From: Actinomycetota bacterium
Lineage (GTDB): Bacteria > Actinomycetota > Acidimicrobiia > Spongiisociales > ZC4RG35
Reading direction: 5' to 3'
Assembly: GCA_003242515.1 (NCBI GenBank)
Contig: QGUS01000037.1
Span: 1 to 10,651, forward strand
Length of the DNA stretch: 10,651 nt
The notes under the pieces are model-generated. The model was not told the DNA's origin, searched no databases, and worked only from the letters and a program-made list of their open reading frames with translations. The stretch's first letter is position 1; the number at the start of each line of letters is the position of its first letter. Positions 1 to 6,906 of this stretch are shown piece by piece. The translations under genes and the position numbers were made by a program.

Positions 1-389
1 AGAACATCGCCCTCGACCAGCTCCGCACCGACGAGAAGTGGCGGCCCGACCCCCGCGTCGTGGCGGAGGCGATCGGCGCCGACCTGATCGCCCTCTGGGC
101 CGAGAGCTTCGCCGCCGGCCACGCCGTCGCCGAGGCGATGACCGGTTCCAAGCTGAAGCGTCCGCCCACGCCGCACTCCGGGGCCGTCGAGGAGGTCTCC
201 GCGGCCCTGGCGGAGGATCTCTCCCGGGCCCTCGACGAGGCGGGGGAGGGCACGCGCGAGCGCCAGTCGGCGGCTTCGAAGGTGTTCCGGGTCTGGCGGT
301 CCGACGAGGCCGAGCAGCGGCTGCGTGCCCTGGCGATCCGCGCCTACGAGCAGGGCGTGGAGAAGTCGATCGCCACGCTCGACTCCTGA
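1..389 (+). CDS. Unrecognised protein, C-terminal part (5' end outside window)
   Basis: The reading frame is open from base 3 to a TGA at 387-389, so this is the last ~128 residues of a protein that begins before the window. A GTG at 60 is in frame, but the frame reads well upstream of it (NIALDQLRTDEKWRPDPRVV), so 60 is not taken as the start. The fragment looks soluble and mainly helical, rich in Ala, Glu and Arg, with a likely amphipathic helix over the last 35 residues (SDEAEQRLRALAIRAYEQGV). No catalytic motif, membrane segment or repeat is visible, and I do not recognise the family. Third codon positions are mostly G or C, as expected for a real gene here. It converges on the VOC gene with only four bases between the stop codons. 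Confidence 0.7.
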   Translation, partial: NIALDQLRTDEKWRPDPRVVAEAIGADLIALWAESFAAGHAVAEAMTGSKLKRPPTPHSGAVEEVSAALAEDLSRALDEAGEGTRERQSAASKVFRVWRSDEAEQRLRALAIRAYEQGVEKSIATLDS

Positions 390-399
390 GGCCTCAGGA
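384..399. terminator. 16-bp perfect palindrome over two convergent stop codons
   Basis: The bases tcctgaggcctcagga are their own reverse complement. The palindrome contains the TGA of the left-hand gene (387-389) and the TGA of the VOC gene (394-396 on the other strand). As RNA it could fold into a 6-bp stem with a 4-base loop in either direction. There is no U-tract, so termination activity is inferred only from position and symmetry. Confidence 0.35.
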
Positions 400-795
400 C
401 TTCTTGTTCGTCGCCTTCCAGAAGGTGAGCCAGGTGCTCATGTGGTCCTCGACCGTGAACTCGAGCTGGCCCCACGGGCGGTCGGCGAGCGGGTCGACGA
501 CCTTGGCCCCGGCCTCGACCACCTTCGCGTAGAGGTCCTCGATGTCCTCGGCCTCGATGTAGAGCGAGATCGCCGACTTTCCCCCTAAGCGGGCCCTGAT
601 CGCCTCGTTGAACTCCGGGCTATAGAGGTCGGTGGCGGTCTCGAGCATGACCCGGGCGTCGCCACGGATCAGGGAGTTGTTGTCCTGTGCCACGTCGCCC
701 CGGTCGAGGGTGAAGCCCAGGAGGTCGCAATAGAACGCCAGGGCTTCGGCCATGTCGGGGACGCGGATGGTGGGTATGACGGCCCATCCGGGCAT
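394..795 (-). CDS. VOC (glyoxalase/bleomycin-resistance fold) family protein
   Basis: This 133-residue protein has the length and pattern of a single-chain VOC protein with two beta-alpha-beta-beta-beta modules. Module one covers about residues 4-53 (VIPTIRVPDMAEALAFYCDLLGF, then RGDARVMLET). Module two covers about 74-127 (SAISLYIEAEDIEDLYAKVVEAGAKV, then LEFTVEDHMSTWLTFWK). Such proteins act as glyoxalases, ring-cleaving dioxygenases, epimerases or drug-binding resistance proteins. The His usually seen on the first strand of metal-dependent members is absent (VIPTI), and the usual Glu on the last strand appears to be Thr or Trp (TWLTFW), so a metal-free binding role is more likely; the substrate cannot be read. 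The frame stays open upstream to 960, but the ATG at 793-795 has a GAGGAG ribosome site (802-807) six bases away and starts exactly at the first strand. It is divergent from the UPF0182 gene. Confidence 0.85.
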   Translation of the reverse strand: MPGWAVIPTIRVPDMAEALAFYCDLLGFTLDRGDVAQDNNSLIRGDARVMLETATDLYSPEFNEAIRARLGGKSAISLYIEAEDIEDLYAKVVEAGAKVVDPLADRPWGQLEFTVEDHMSTWLTFWKATNKKS

Positions 796-801
796 CTGGT
801 G

Positions 802-807
802 CTCCTC
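802..807 (-). promoter_or_regulatory. Ribosome binding site of the VOC gene
   Basis: On the minus strand GAGGAG lies six bases before the ATG at 795. It decides the start in favour of 795 over the upstream in-frame codon at 960. Confidence 0.7.
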
Positions 808-861
808 GGTTGCGTCCCGTGACCCTACCCCTCGGACGCCTGGCCTAACCGGGTGGGGCCG

Positions 862-867
862 TAGACT
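862..867 (+). promoter_or_regulatory. Possible -10 element of the UPF0182 gene
   Basis: TAGACT fits the TANNNT form and ends 13 bases before the ATG at 881. No Shine-Dalgarno sequence is present between them (bases 868-880 are C- and A-rich). Transcription would begin about 6 bases before the ATG, giving an almost leaderless message. No convincing -35 element is visible. Confidence 0.35.
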
Positions 868-880
868 CCCACCCAACCCC

Positions 881-3745
881 ATGTTCACCAGGTCGGCCCC
901 CGCGTACTCCCCGGACAGACGGCGTCCCCTGACGGTCGTGCTGCTGGTGGCGCTGGGCATCTATCTGCTGCTCACCGCCGCCGGGACCCTGTGGACCGAC
1001 TACCTCTGGTTCGACTCGATGGGGTACGCCGCCGTGTGGGCCCGGAACTGGGGCACCTCCCTGGCCCTGGGCGCCTTCGGCCTCGTGTTCTCGTTCCTCA
1101 TCTTCTGGTGCACGCTGCTGCTCACCCAGCGCCTCTCGCCCCGGTGGGTGCCCGTCGACATCATGGACGAGGAGCTGGCGGAGCGGTTCCGGGAGTGGGT
1201 GGAGCCGCGGCTGGAGCGGGTACGGCTCATCGTCTCCATCGTCCTCGCCCTGTTCCTGGGCCTGGCCACGGCCACCTGGAGGGACGAGACATTCCTGTTC
1301 CTCAACGCCCGGCCGTTCGGCACCAGCGACCCGATCTTCGGGAACGATCTCTCGTTCTACGTGTTCCGCCTGCCCCTCCTCCGCCTGGCGGTGGACTGGC
1401 TGTTCAGCCTGCTCGTCATGGCCCTCGTGCTGGCGGCGATGTCGTTCTTCCTCAACGGCGGCCTCCGGTTCGACCGGCGCAGCATCGTCACCGCGAGGGG
1501 GGCGAAGATCCAGCTGTCGGTCATGCTGGCGATCCTGGCCCTCGTCCGGGCCGTCACCTACTACCTCGACCGCTACGAGCTCCTGTTCTCCGGCCGGACC
1601 GCACCAAAGTTCACCGGCCCCGGGTTCGCCGACATCAACGCCCGTCTCCCGGCCATCCGCCTGCTGGTGGCCGTGGCCGTGATCTGCGCGGTCCTGTTCG
1701 TGGTGAACATCTGGCGGCGTGGCTGGACGCTCGTCGCCATCGCCGCAGGCTCGTGGCTGCTGGTGTCGGTCCTCGGCGCGGGCGTGTACCCGGCGCTGGT
1801 GCAGCGCTTCTCGGTCCTCCCCAACCAGCTGGCCAAGGAGACCCCGTTCATCTCATACAACCTCGAGGCGACCAGGGCGGCGTACGGCCTCGACTCCATC
1901 GAGGTTCGCAACTTCCGGGCGTCTCCCACGCTCACCATGGAGGACATCGAGGCGAACCGCCTCACCATCGACAACGTCCGCCTCTGGTCGTCCGCGGTGC
2001 TGCCCCGCACCTACCGGAACTTCCAGGAGCTCGCCACCTACTACTCCCTGGACAAGGTCTTCACCGACCGGTACCCCGACGAGGACGGCCAGCCGCTGCA
2101 GGTGATGCTCGCGGTGCGCGAGCTGGAGGAGGTGAACCTGCCCCGCGACGACTGGCAGAACACGCGTCTCCGCTACACCCACGGCTACGGGGCGGTGGTC
2201 AACCAGGCCAACGCCGTCCAGCCCGACGGCCAGCCCCTCTTCCTCCTCAAGGACGTGCCGCCGGTCGCCAGTCTGCCGTCCCTCGAGCTGACCCAGCCCC
2301 GGGTCTACTTCGGACGCACCTACCAGCCCGGGAGGCCCGTGATCGTCCGCACCGGCACGACCGACCAGGAGATCGACATCCCCCTGTCGGAGAGCCGGAC
2401 CCAGTACAACCAGTACGACGGTTCGGCCGGCGTGGTCATCGACAACATCTTCAAGCGGATCGCGTTCGCCTTCCGGTACCGCGACCTCAACCTGCTCATC
2501 TCCGGCGAGCTGCGGCCCGACAGCCGGGTGCTGGTGGAGCGCAACATCCGGGCGATCGCCGACCAGGTGACGCCCTTCCTCTACAGCGACTCCGAGCCCT
2601 ACCCGGTGATCCTCGACGGCCGGATCAAGTGGGTGGTCGACCTGTACACCGCCACCCGCTACTACCCCTACTCGGAGCCGGTGTCGGAGGACGAACAGAA
2701 CCGCCTCTCCATCACCTCACGGATCCCGCTGGGTGTCAACTACATCCGGAACTCGGTGAAGGCCGTGGTCGACGCCTACGACGGGACGCTCACCTACTAC
2801 GCGGTGGACGCGACGGACCCGATCCTCCAGGCGTGGTCGTCGGTCTACCCGGGCGTGGTGCAGCCGTTCGAGGCGATGCCGGAGGGCCTCATCCACCACC
2901 TTCGGTACCCGGAGGACCTGTTCCGCATCCAGTCCTCCATCTACCTGGAGTACCACGTCACCGACACCTTCGAGCTGTTCCAGGGCAACGACGCCTGGTC
3001 GTTCCCCACCGACCCGGCGACGATCTCCCGTGAGGGCGACGAGCGGCTCTGGGGCGACATCCGCTTCGGCGTCGACCAGCCGATGCGCGAGGTCCTGCCG
3101 TACTACCTGCTCACCAAGCTGCCCGGCGAGGACGACCTCTCCTACCTGCTGCTGCAGCCGTTCAACCCGAGGGAGAGGCGGAAAATGGTGTCGTTCCTGG
3201 TGGCCGACTCCACCCCGGGCCGGGTGGGTCGGCTCATCGACTTCCGGATGCCGCCGGGCACCCTGGTCGACGGCGTCGGCCAGGTGGGGCAGCGGATCGA
3301 GCAGGACGCCGAGATCGCCGAGCAGCTGAGCCTCTGGGACAACTCGGGCTCCAAGGTGATCCGCGGCGACCTGCTGGTGGTTCCGATCGAGGACTCGATC
3401 ATCTACTTCCAGCCGTTCTACCTGGAGGAGCGGGGCGGGGCGTTCCCCGAGTTCCGCCGGGTGGCCGTGGTGTTCGGCGAGCGGGTCGAGTGGGCGCCCA
3501 CGATGGACGCCGCCCTCCGGCTCGTGTTCGGGAACAACCGGCCCGGGCCCGGGACGGAGGATCCGCTCGAGGGCACCCTGGAGGAGTTGTTGCAGCAGCT
3601 GGGCGAGGCCCTGGACCACGCCGACGCCGCCCGGTTGCGCGGAGACCTCGGTGACTACCAGCGCTGGAACGACGAGGTCCGCCGCATCTACGACCGGATC
3701 AGCAGGTTGATCGAGGAGGCGCACCCCGGCACGCCGGACGCGTGA
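881..3745 (+). CDS. UPF0182 family large membrane protein
   Basis: This 954-residue protein belongs to the UPF0182 (COG1615) family, whose function is unknown; it is common in Actinobacteria, for example as two paralogs in Mycobacterium. Seven hydrophobic segments lie at about residues 17-37, 59-82, 114-131, 170-190, 210-228, 260-277 and 281-303. A large hydrophilic region follows (about 310-954), probably outside the cytoplasmic membrane. Family-typical stretches include DPIFGNDLSFYVFRLPLL after segment 3, and in the second half FLYSDSEPYPVILDGRIKW, NYIRNSVKAVVDAYDGT and LIHHLRYPEDLF. The last ~65 residues are charged and helical (LEELLQQLGEALDHADAARL). Length is normal for the family. The frame runs upstream to 752, but those codons overlap the VOC coding sequence antisense and do not resemble the family, so the ATG at 881 is chosen. 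It converges on infA. Confidence 0.93.
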   Translation: MFTRSAPAYSPDRRRPLTVVLLVALGIYLLLTAAGTLWTDYLWFDSMGYAAVWARNWGTSLALGAFGLVFSFLIFWCTLLLTQRLSPRWVPVDIMDEELAERFREWVEPRLERVRLIVSIVLALFLGLATATWRDETFLFLNARPFGTSDPIFGNDLSFYVFRLPLLRLAVDWLFSLLVMALVLAAMSFFLNGGLRFDRRSIVTARGAKIQLSVMLAILALVRAVTYYLDRYELLFSGRTAPKFTGPGFADINARLPAIRLLVAVAVICAVLFVVNIWRRGWTLVAIAAGSWLLVSVLGAGVYPALVQRFSVLPNQLAKETPFISYNLEATRAAYGLDSIEVRNFRASPTLTMEDIEANRLTIDNVRLWSSAVLPRTYRNFQELATYYSLDKVFTDRYPDEDGQPLQVMLAVRELEEVNLPRDDWQNTRLRYTHGYGAVVNQANAVQPDGQPLFLLKDVPPVASLPSLELTQPRVYFGRTYQPGRPVIVRTGTTDQEIDIPLSESRTQYNQYDGSAGVVIDNIFKRIAFAFRYRDLNLLISGELRPDSRVLVERNIRAIADQVTPFLYSDSEPYPVILDGRIKWVVDLYTATRYYPYSEPVSEDEQNRLSITSRIPLGVNYIRNSVKAVVDAYDGTLTYYAVDATDPILQAWSSVYPGVVQPFEAMPEGLIHHLRYPEDLFRIQSSIYLEYHVTDTFELFQGNDAWSFPTDPATISREGDERLWGDIRFGVDQPMREVLPYYLLTKLPGEDDLSYLLLQPFNPRERRKMVSFLVADSTPGRVGRLIDFRMPPGTLVDGVGQVGQRIEQDAEIAEQLSLWDNSGSKVIRGDLLVVPIEDSIIYFQPFYLEERGGAFPEFRRVAVVFGERVEWAPTMDAALRLVFGNNRPGPGTEDPLEGTLEELLQQLGEALDHADAARLRGDLGDYQRWNDEVRRIYDRISRLIEEAHPGTPDA

Positions 3746-3749
3746 ACAG

Positions 3750-3766
3750 AGCCCGCGGCCCGGGCT
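3750..3766. terminator. GC-rich hairpin after the UPF0182 gene
   Basis: AGCCCG (3750-3755) and CGGGCT (3761-3766) form a perfect 6-bp stem with a 5-base loop, starting five bases after the UPF0182 stop codon. There is no T-tract. An alternative pairing of CCCGC (3752-3756) with GCGGG (3767-3771) is possible. Confidence 0.35.
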
Positions 3767-3883
3767 GCGGGATGATGCGGTCGGAGCCGGTCGGTCCATG
3801 AGCCGGCGTGTGCGCCCGGGGACGTGGCCGGCGAGGTCGACCCACTGGAGGGCAGGTGCCTTCGTGTCAGGTCCCTGGAGGAA

Positions 3884-3911
3884 CCCGGCCTCAGGAGCCG
3901 GTAGGGCCGGG
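3884..3911 (-). terminator. GC-rich stem-loop downstream of infA
   Basis: CCCGGCC (3884-3890) and GGCCGGG (3905-3911) form a perfect 7-bp stem with a 14-base loop. On the minus strand it begins nine bases after the infA stop. No T-run follows it, so a termination role is inferred from position. The rest of the 174-base convergent gap (3746-3919) holds no gene that I can support. Confidence 0.35.
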
Positions 3912-3919
3912 CGCCCGCT

Positions 3920-4147
3920 TCAGCGGTAGCGCCAGACGATGCGACCCCGGGTGGGGTCGTAGGTGGACACCTCGACGTCGACCACGTCGCCAGGCAGGAC
4001 GCGAATGCCACGACCGCGTCGCATGCGGCCGGACGGCTTGGCCAGCAGCTGGAAGCCGCTCTCCAGTTCCACCTCGAAGGTGGAGTCGGGGAGCATCTTC
4101 ACGACAGTGCCCCGCATCCGTACGTATTCCTCAGTGTCCTTGGCCAA
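3920..4147 (-). CDS. infA: Translation initiation factor IF-1
   Basis: The 75-residue product is an S1/OB-fold IF-1, which binds the 30S ribosomal A site during initiation with IF-2 and IF-3. Recognisable stretches are MAKDTEEY, MRGTVVKMLPDSTFEVELESG, LLAKPSGRMR, IRVLPGDVVDVEVS and TYDPTRGRIVWRYR. It differs from the usual form: HISGKMR is KPSGRMR, the following KNY-type segment is RGRG with one extra residue, and the N-terminus is about two residues longer than the 72-residue E. coli protein. The start is TTG: it gives the canonical MAK opening, has a GGAGAAGG ribosome site six bases upstream, and no in-frame ATG lies near except codon 11. In most bacteria infA sits with rpmJ, rpsM, rpsK and rpoA; here it stands alone between UPF0182 and SulP genes, so it may be a second copy. 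Confidence 0.92.
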   Translation of the reverse strand: MAKDTEEYVRMRGTVVKMLPDSTFEVELESGFQLLAKPSGRMRRGRGIRVLPGDVVDVEVSTYDPTRGRIVWRYR

Positions 4148-4153
4148 TGTGGT

Positions 4154-4161
4154 CCTTCTCC
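4154..4161 (-). promoter_or_regulatory. Ribosome binding site supporting the infA TTG start
   Basis: On the minus strand GGAGAAGG lies six bases before the TTG at 4145-4147. Together with the MAK N-terminus it fixes this uncommon start codon. Confidence 0.75.
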
Positions 4162-4217
4162 GTTGCTTGGGTCTGCCTCTAAGGGTATCGCCTTTCGTCC
4201 CGCATCGGCTACGCCGA

Positions 4218-4243
4218 CCGGGACGGGGTGGTGACCCGTCCGG
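4218..4243. repeat. Inverted repeat between infA and the SulP gene
   Basis: GGACGGG (4221-4227) and CCCGTCC (4235-4241) are perfect arms around a 7-base centre. CC (4218-4219) and GG (4242-4243) extend the pairing if G4220 bulges. It lies in the 210-base divergent gap (4148-4357), about 70 bases upstream of infA and 115 upstream of the SulP start. It could be an operator or an RNA stem-loop. Nothing else in this gap was recognised apart from the promoter-like elements listed. Confidence 0.3.
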
Positions 4244-4343
4244 TGGTGGCGGTTATCCCCGACGCGGTGGAAGGTGCGCCCGAAGGGGGCTGGCGGAGCG
4301 AGCCGGGAAGACGCGATCGACCGAAGCCCGATCCCGAAGCATC

Positions 4344-4349
4344 TATCGT
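4344..4349 (+). promoter_or_regulatory. Putative leaderless -10 element of the SulP gene
   Basis: TATCGT fits TANNNT and ends eight bases before the ATG at 4358, the distance expected when transcription begins at or next to the start codon. No Shine-Dalgarno sequence suits 4358. No clear -35 element is visible. Confidence 0.45.
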
Positions 4350-4357
4350 GCCGGGAA

Positions 4358-6031
4358 ATGCCACGGATGGTGATCGAGGACTCGTCGAGGCTCCGCCTCG
4401 GCGTCGCCATCCGGGCCGCCTTCCGCCGGGGCTACACCGCCGCTGACCTCCGCGCCGACGCCGTGGCCGGCCTCGTCGTCGGGGTCGTCGCCCTGCCCCT
4501 CTCCATGGCCTTGGCCATCGCCGCGGGCGCTCCGCCGGAACATGGCCTCTACACCGCCATCGTCGCCGGCATGGTGATCGCCCTCACCGGCGGGTCCATG
4601 CACTCCGTCTCCGGTCCCACCGCCGCCTTCGTCGTCCTGCTCGTGCCGGTGACGGCACGCCACGGGGTGCAGGGGCTGATGGTCGCCTCAGCCCTCGCCG
4701 GCGTGATCATGCTGCTGATGGGAGTGTCCGGCCTGGGCCGGCTGATCCAGTTCATCCCCCATCCCGTCACCACCGGATTCACCGCCGGCATCGCCGTCGT
4801 CATCGCCATCCTCCAGCTCGGCGACCTGTTCGGACTGGGCAGCCTCCACGGTGAGAGGATCTGGGAGCGGCTGGCCGACCTGGGCGAGCGCTTCGGCCAG
4901 GTGTCAGCGGTCGACCTCGGCATCGGGCTGCTCACCCTGGCCGTGCTCATCGTCTGGCCGCGCATCACCCACCGGATCCCCGGCCCGCTGGTCGGTCTGA
5001 CCGTGGCCACGATCGTCGGGCTGTTGCTGGCCGGTGCCGGGCATGCCCCGGTGACCATCGAGACCCTGTTCGGCGGGATCCCGCGGAGGGTCCCGATGCC
5101 GACCTTCCCGTGGGCCGGATCGGGGATGGGCTGGGACGAGGTGATCTCGCTCCTGCCGACCGCGGCGGCCATCGCACTGCTCGGCGCCATCGAGTCGCTG
5201 CTCTGCGCCGTGGTCGCCGACGGCATGACCGGCGGCCGCCACGACTCCGATGCGGAGCTGGTCGGTCTCGGGCTCGGCAACATCGTCGCCCCGTTCTTCG
5301 GCGGGTTCGCCGCCACCGGCGCCATCGCCCGCACCGCCACGGCCATCCGGGCTGGCGCCCGCAGCCCGTTCGCGGTGGTGGTCCATTCGGTGTTCCTGCT
5401 GGTGGCGATGCTCGTGCTCGCCCCGGTGCTGGGTCACATCCCGATGGCGGGCATGGCGGCCCTGCTGCTGGTGGTGGCGTGGAACATGAGCGACCTCCCG
5501 CACTTCAAGCGGATCGCGCGGATCGCCCCGCGCAGCGACGTGGTGGTGATGTTCGTCTGCTTCGCCCTGACGGTGCTGTTCGACATGGTGGTGGCGGTCA
5601 TCACGGGCGTGGTGCTGGCGGCGTTCCTGTTCATGCGCCGGATGGTCGAGATCTCGGGAGCCCAGCTCGTGGGCGGGCCGGAGGGGCACACCATCGGCGG
5701 GCTGCCTCCGGGCGTGGTCTTCTACGACGTGGCGGGGCCGCTGTTCTTCGGGGCCGCCGAGAAGGCGCTGGGTGCCCTCACCGTCGTCGGGGAGGGCGTC
5801 CACACGGTGATCGTCGATCTCGAGGACGTGCCGGCCATGGACGCCACCGGCCTGGTCGCCCTCGAGTCGATCGTGGAGCGGATCAACCGGAACGGGGCCA
5901 AGGTGGTGCTCACCGGGATCCAGCCTCAGCCGCGGCGGGCGGTGGAGCGGGCGGGGTTCCACGACGAGCCGGGCAAGCTGGAGCTCACCGACGACCTGGA
6001 CACGACGCTGCGTTCCATACTGCGAGGCTGA
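4358..6031 (+). CDS. SulP/SLC26 family anion transporter with C-terminal STAS domain
   Basis: This 557-residue inner-membrane protein is a SulP family permease. Members carry sulfate, bicarbonate, dicarboxylates or other anions, usually with proton or sodium coupling; the substrate cannot be assigned here. The transport core spans about residues 35-428. Family stretches are ALPLSMALAIAAGAPPEHGLY (45-65), SVSGPTAAFVVLL (83-95), AIESLLCAVVADGMTG (277-292, with conserved Glu279) and GNIVAPFFGGFAATGAIART (307-326). The STAS domain covers about 450-556, with VIVDLEDVPAMDATGLVAL at 484-502. In STAS antagonists of the SpoIIAA type the residue aligned with Thr497 is the phosphorylated Ser. The frame is open upstream to 4274, but the ATG at 4358 is preferred because a -10-like hexamer lies just before it; ATG 4367 is an alternative. 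Length is usual for bacterial members. The next gene begins 82 bases downstream with its own promoter-like sequence. Confidence 0.93.
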   Translation: MPRMVIEDSSRLRLGVAIRAAFRRGYTAADLRADAVAGLVVGVVALPLSMALAIAAGAPPEHGLYTAIVAGMVIALTGGSMHSVSGPTAAFVVLLVPVTARHGVQGLMVASALAGVIMLLMGVSGLGRLIQFIPHPVTTGFTAGIAVVIAILQLGDLFGLGSLHGERIWERLADLGERFGQVSAVDLGIGLLTLAVLIVWPRITHRIPGPLVGLTVATIVGLLLAGAGHAPVTIETLFGGIPRRVPMPTFPWAGSGMGWDEVISLLPTAAAIALLGAIESLLCAVVADGMTGGRHDSDAELVGLGLGNIVAPFFGGFAATGAIARTATAIRAGARSPFAVVVHSVFLLVAMLVLAPVLGHIPMAGMAALLLVVAWNMSDLPHFKRIARIAPRSDVVVMFVCFALTVLFDMVVAVITGVVLAAFLFMRRMVEISGAQLVGGPEGHTIGGLPPGVVFYDVAGPLFFGAAEKALGALTVVGEGVHTVIVDLEDVPAMDATGLVALESIVERINRNGAKVVLTGIQPQPRRAVERAGFHDEPGKLELTDDLDTTLRSILRG

Positions 6032-6079
6032 CGCCTCCCAACGTGCTCGGTGCCTGGCGCCCGGGTCACGTCGGTCGCT

Positions 6080-6106
6080 CTGACAACTGCGGCCGGTCAC
6101 TAGCTT
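6080..6106 (+). promoter_or_regulatory. Putative leaderless promoter of the dioxygenase gene
   Basis: CTGACA (6080-6085) resembles a -35 hexamer, and TAGCTT (6101-6106) a -10 hexamer, with a slightly short 15-base spacer. The -10 ends seven bases before the ATG at 6114, and no ribosome site is present. The 82-base gap after the SulP gene holds no clear terminator. Confidence 0.45.
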
Positions 6107-6113
6107 TCGGGTC

Positions 6114-6906
6114 ATGGCCGAGTTCGACGACAAGCGCATGCCCGTGCTCTACCTGAGCCATGGCGCGCCTCCCCTGGCCGACGACCCCGTCTGGACCGCG
6201 GAGCTCGCCGGGTGGTCGAAGGGCATCCCCAGGCCGTCCTCGATCCTCGTCGTCTCGGCCCACTGGGAGAACGACCCGCTCACGGTCGGCGCCACCACCA
6301 CCGTCCCGCTCTATTACGACTTCTGGGGATTCCCGCAGAAGTACTACGAGGTGGAGTACCCGGCTCCCGGCGCACCGCTAGCTCGCCCGCGAGGTGGCGA
6401 AGCTCGTCGACGGGCCCGACCACAGGGTCTATCAGGACCCCTTCCGGGGCCTGGACCACGGTGCATACGTCCCGCTGATGGAGATGTACCCGGAGGCGGA
6501 CGTGCCGATCCTGCAGATCTCCATGCCCACGCTCGACCCGAGGATCCTGTTCGACCTCGGCCGCCGGCTCGCCCCGCTGCGTGAGCAGGGCGTGCTCATC
6601 GTGGGCAGCGGGTTCGCCACCCACAACCTGAGGGAGATGGACTGGCACGGAGGCCCCTACGCCGAACCGCCGTCGTGGTCGGAGGAGTTCGACGACTGGC
6701 TCAAGCAGACCATCGCGGCGCAGGACATCGACTCGCTGCTGGACTTCCAGAACAAGGCCCCGGCCTGGGACATCGCCCATCCCCGCACCGATCACTTCGC
6801 CCCGCTGTTCATCGCCCTGGGTGCGGTGTACGACGGGTTCCGGCCGCAGAACGCGGTCGAAGGCTTCTGGTTCGGCCTGTCGAAGCGGTCGGTTCAGTTC
6901 GACTGA
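6114..6906 (+). pseudogene. LigB/DODA-type extradiol dioxygenase (YgiD-like), frameshifted
   Basis: Two overlapping frames together encode one class III extradiol ring-opening dioxygenase of the DODA/YgiD type; such enzymes use a metal ion to open catechol-type rings. The first 88 codons (6114-6377) give LYLSHGAPPLADD, ILVVSAHWE and YYDFWGFPQKYYEVEYPAPG. The remainder (6382-6906) gives LAREVAKLVDG, DHGAYVPLMEMYPEADVPI, GSGFATHNL, IAHPRTDHFAPL and a normal C-terminus. Dropping one base near 6379 joins them into 263 residues, the usual family length. The likely metal and active-site histidines are all kept: H16, H50, H115, H170 and H227 in joined numbering. The unshifted frame runs on to 6584 as unrelated Arg/Pro-rich sequence, and the downstream frame has a TAG at 6379-6381. 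Everything else is intact, so this is either a very recent mutation or a sequencing/assembly error; if an error, the gene is functional. It overlaps the convergent 88-residue gene by 13 bases. Confidence 0.85.

Noticed and set aside
752..880. Upstream in-frame extension of the UPF0182 gene
   Set aside because: It overlaps the VOC gene antisense and its Pro/Arg/Gly-rich translation does not resemble the family; the ATG at 881 directly precedes the first membrane segment.
796..960. Upstream in-frame extension of the VOC gene
   Set aside because: The added residues are low-quality Arg/Gly-rich sequence overlapping the UPF0182 start; ATG 795 has a good ribosome site and begins at the first VOC strand.
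2717..3799. 360-codon open frame on the minus strand
   Set aside because: Antisense to the conserved second half of the UPF0182 gene, with typical high-GC shadow composition.
4274..4357. Earlier start for the SulP gene
   Set aside because: The extra residues are not family-like and the region holds promoter-like elements; ATG 4358 fits a leaderless start.
6378..6396. Programmed frameshift in the dioxygenase gene
   Set aside because: No slippery heptamer, no shift-prone stop context at the end of the first frame, and the family is not known for recoding; a mutation or sequence error is simpler.
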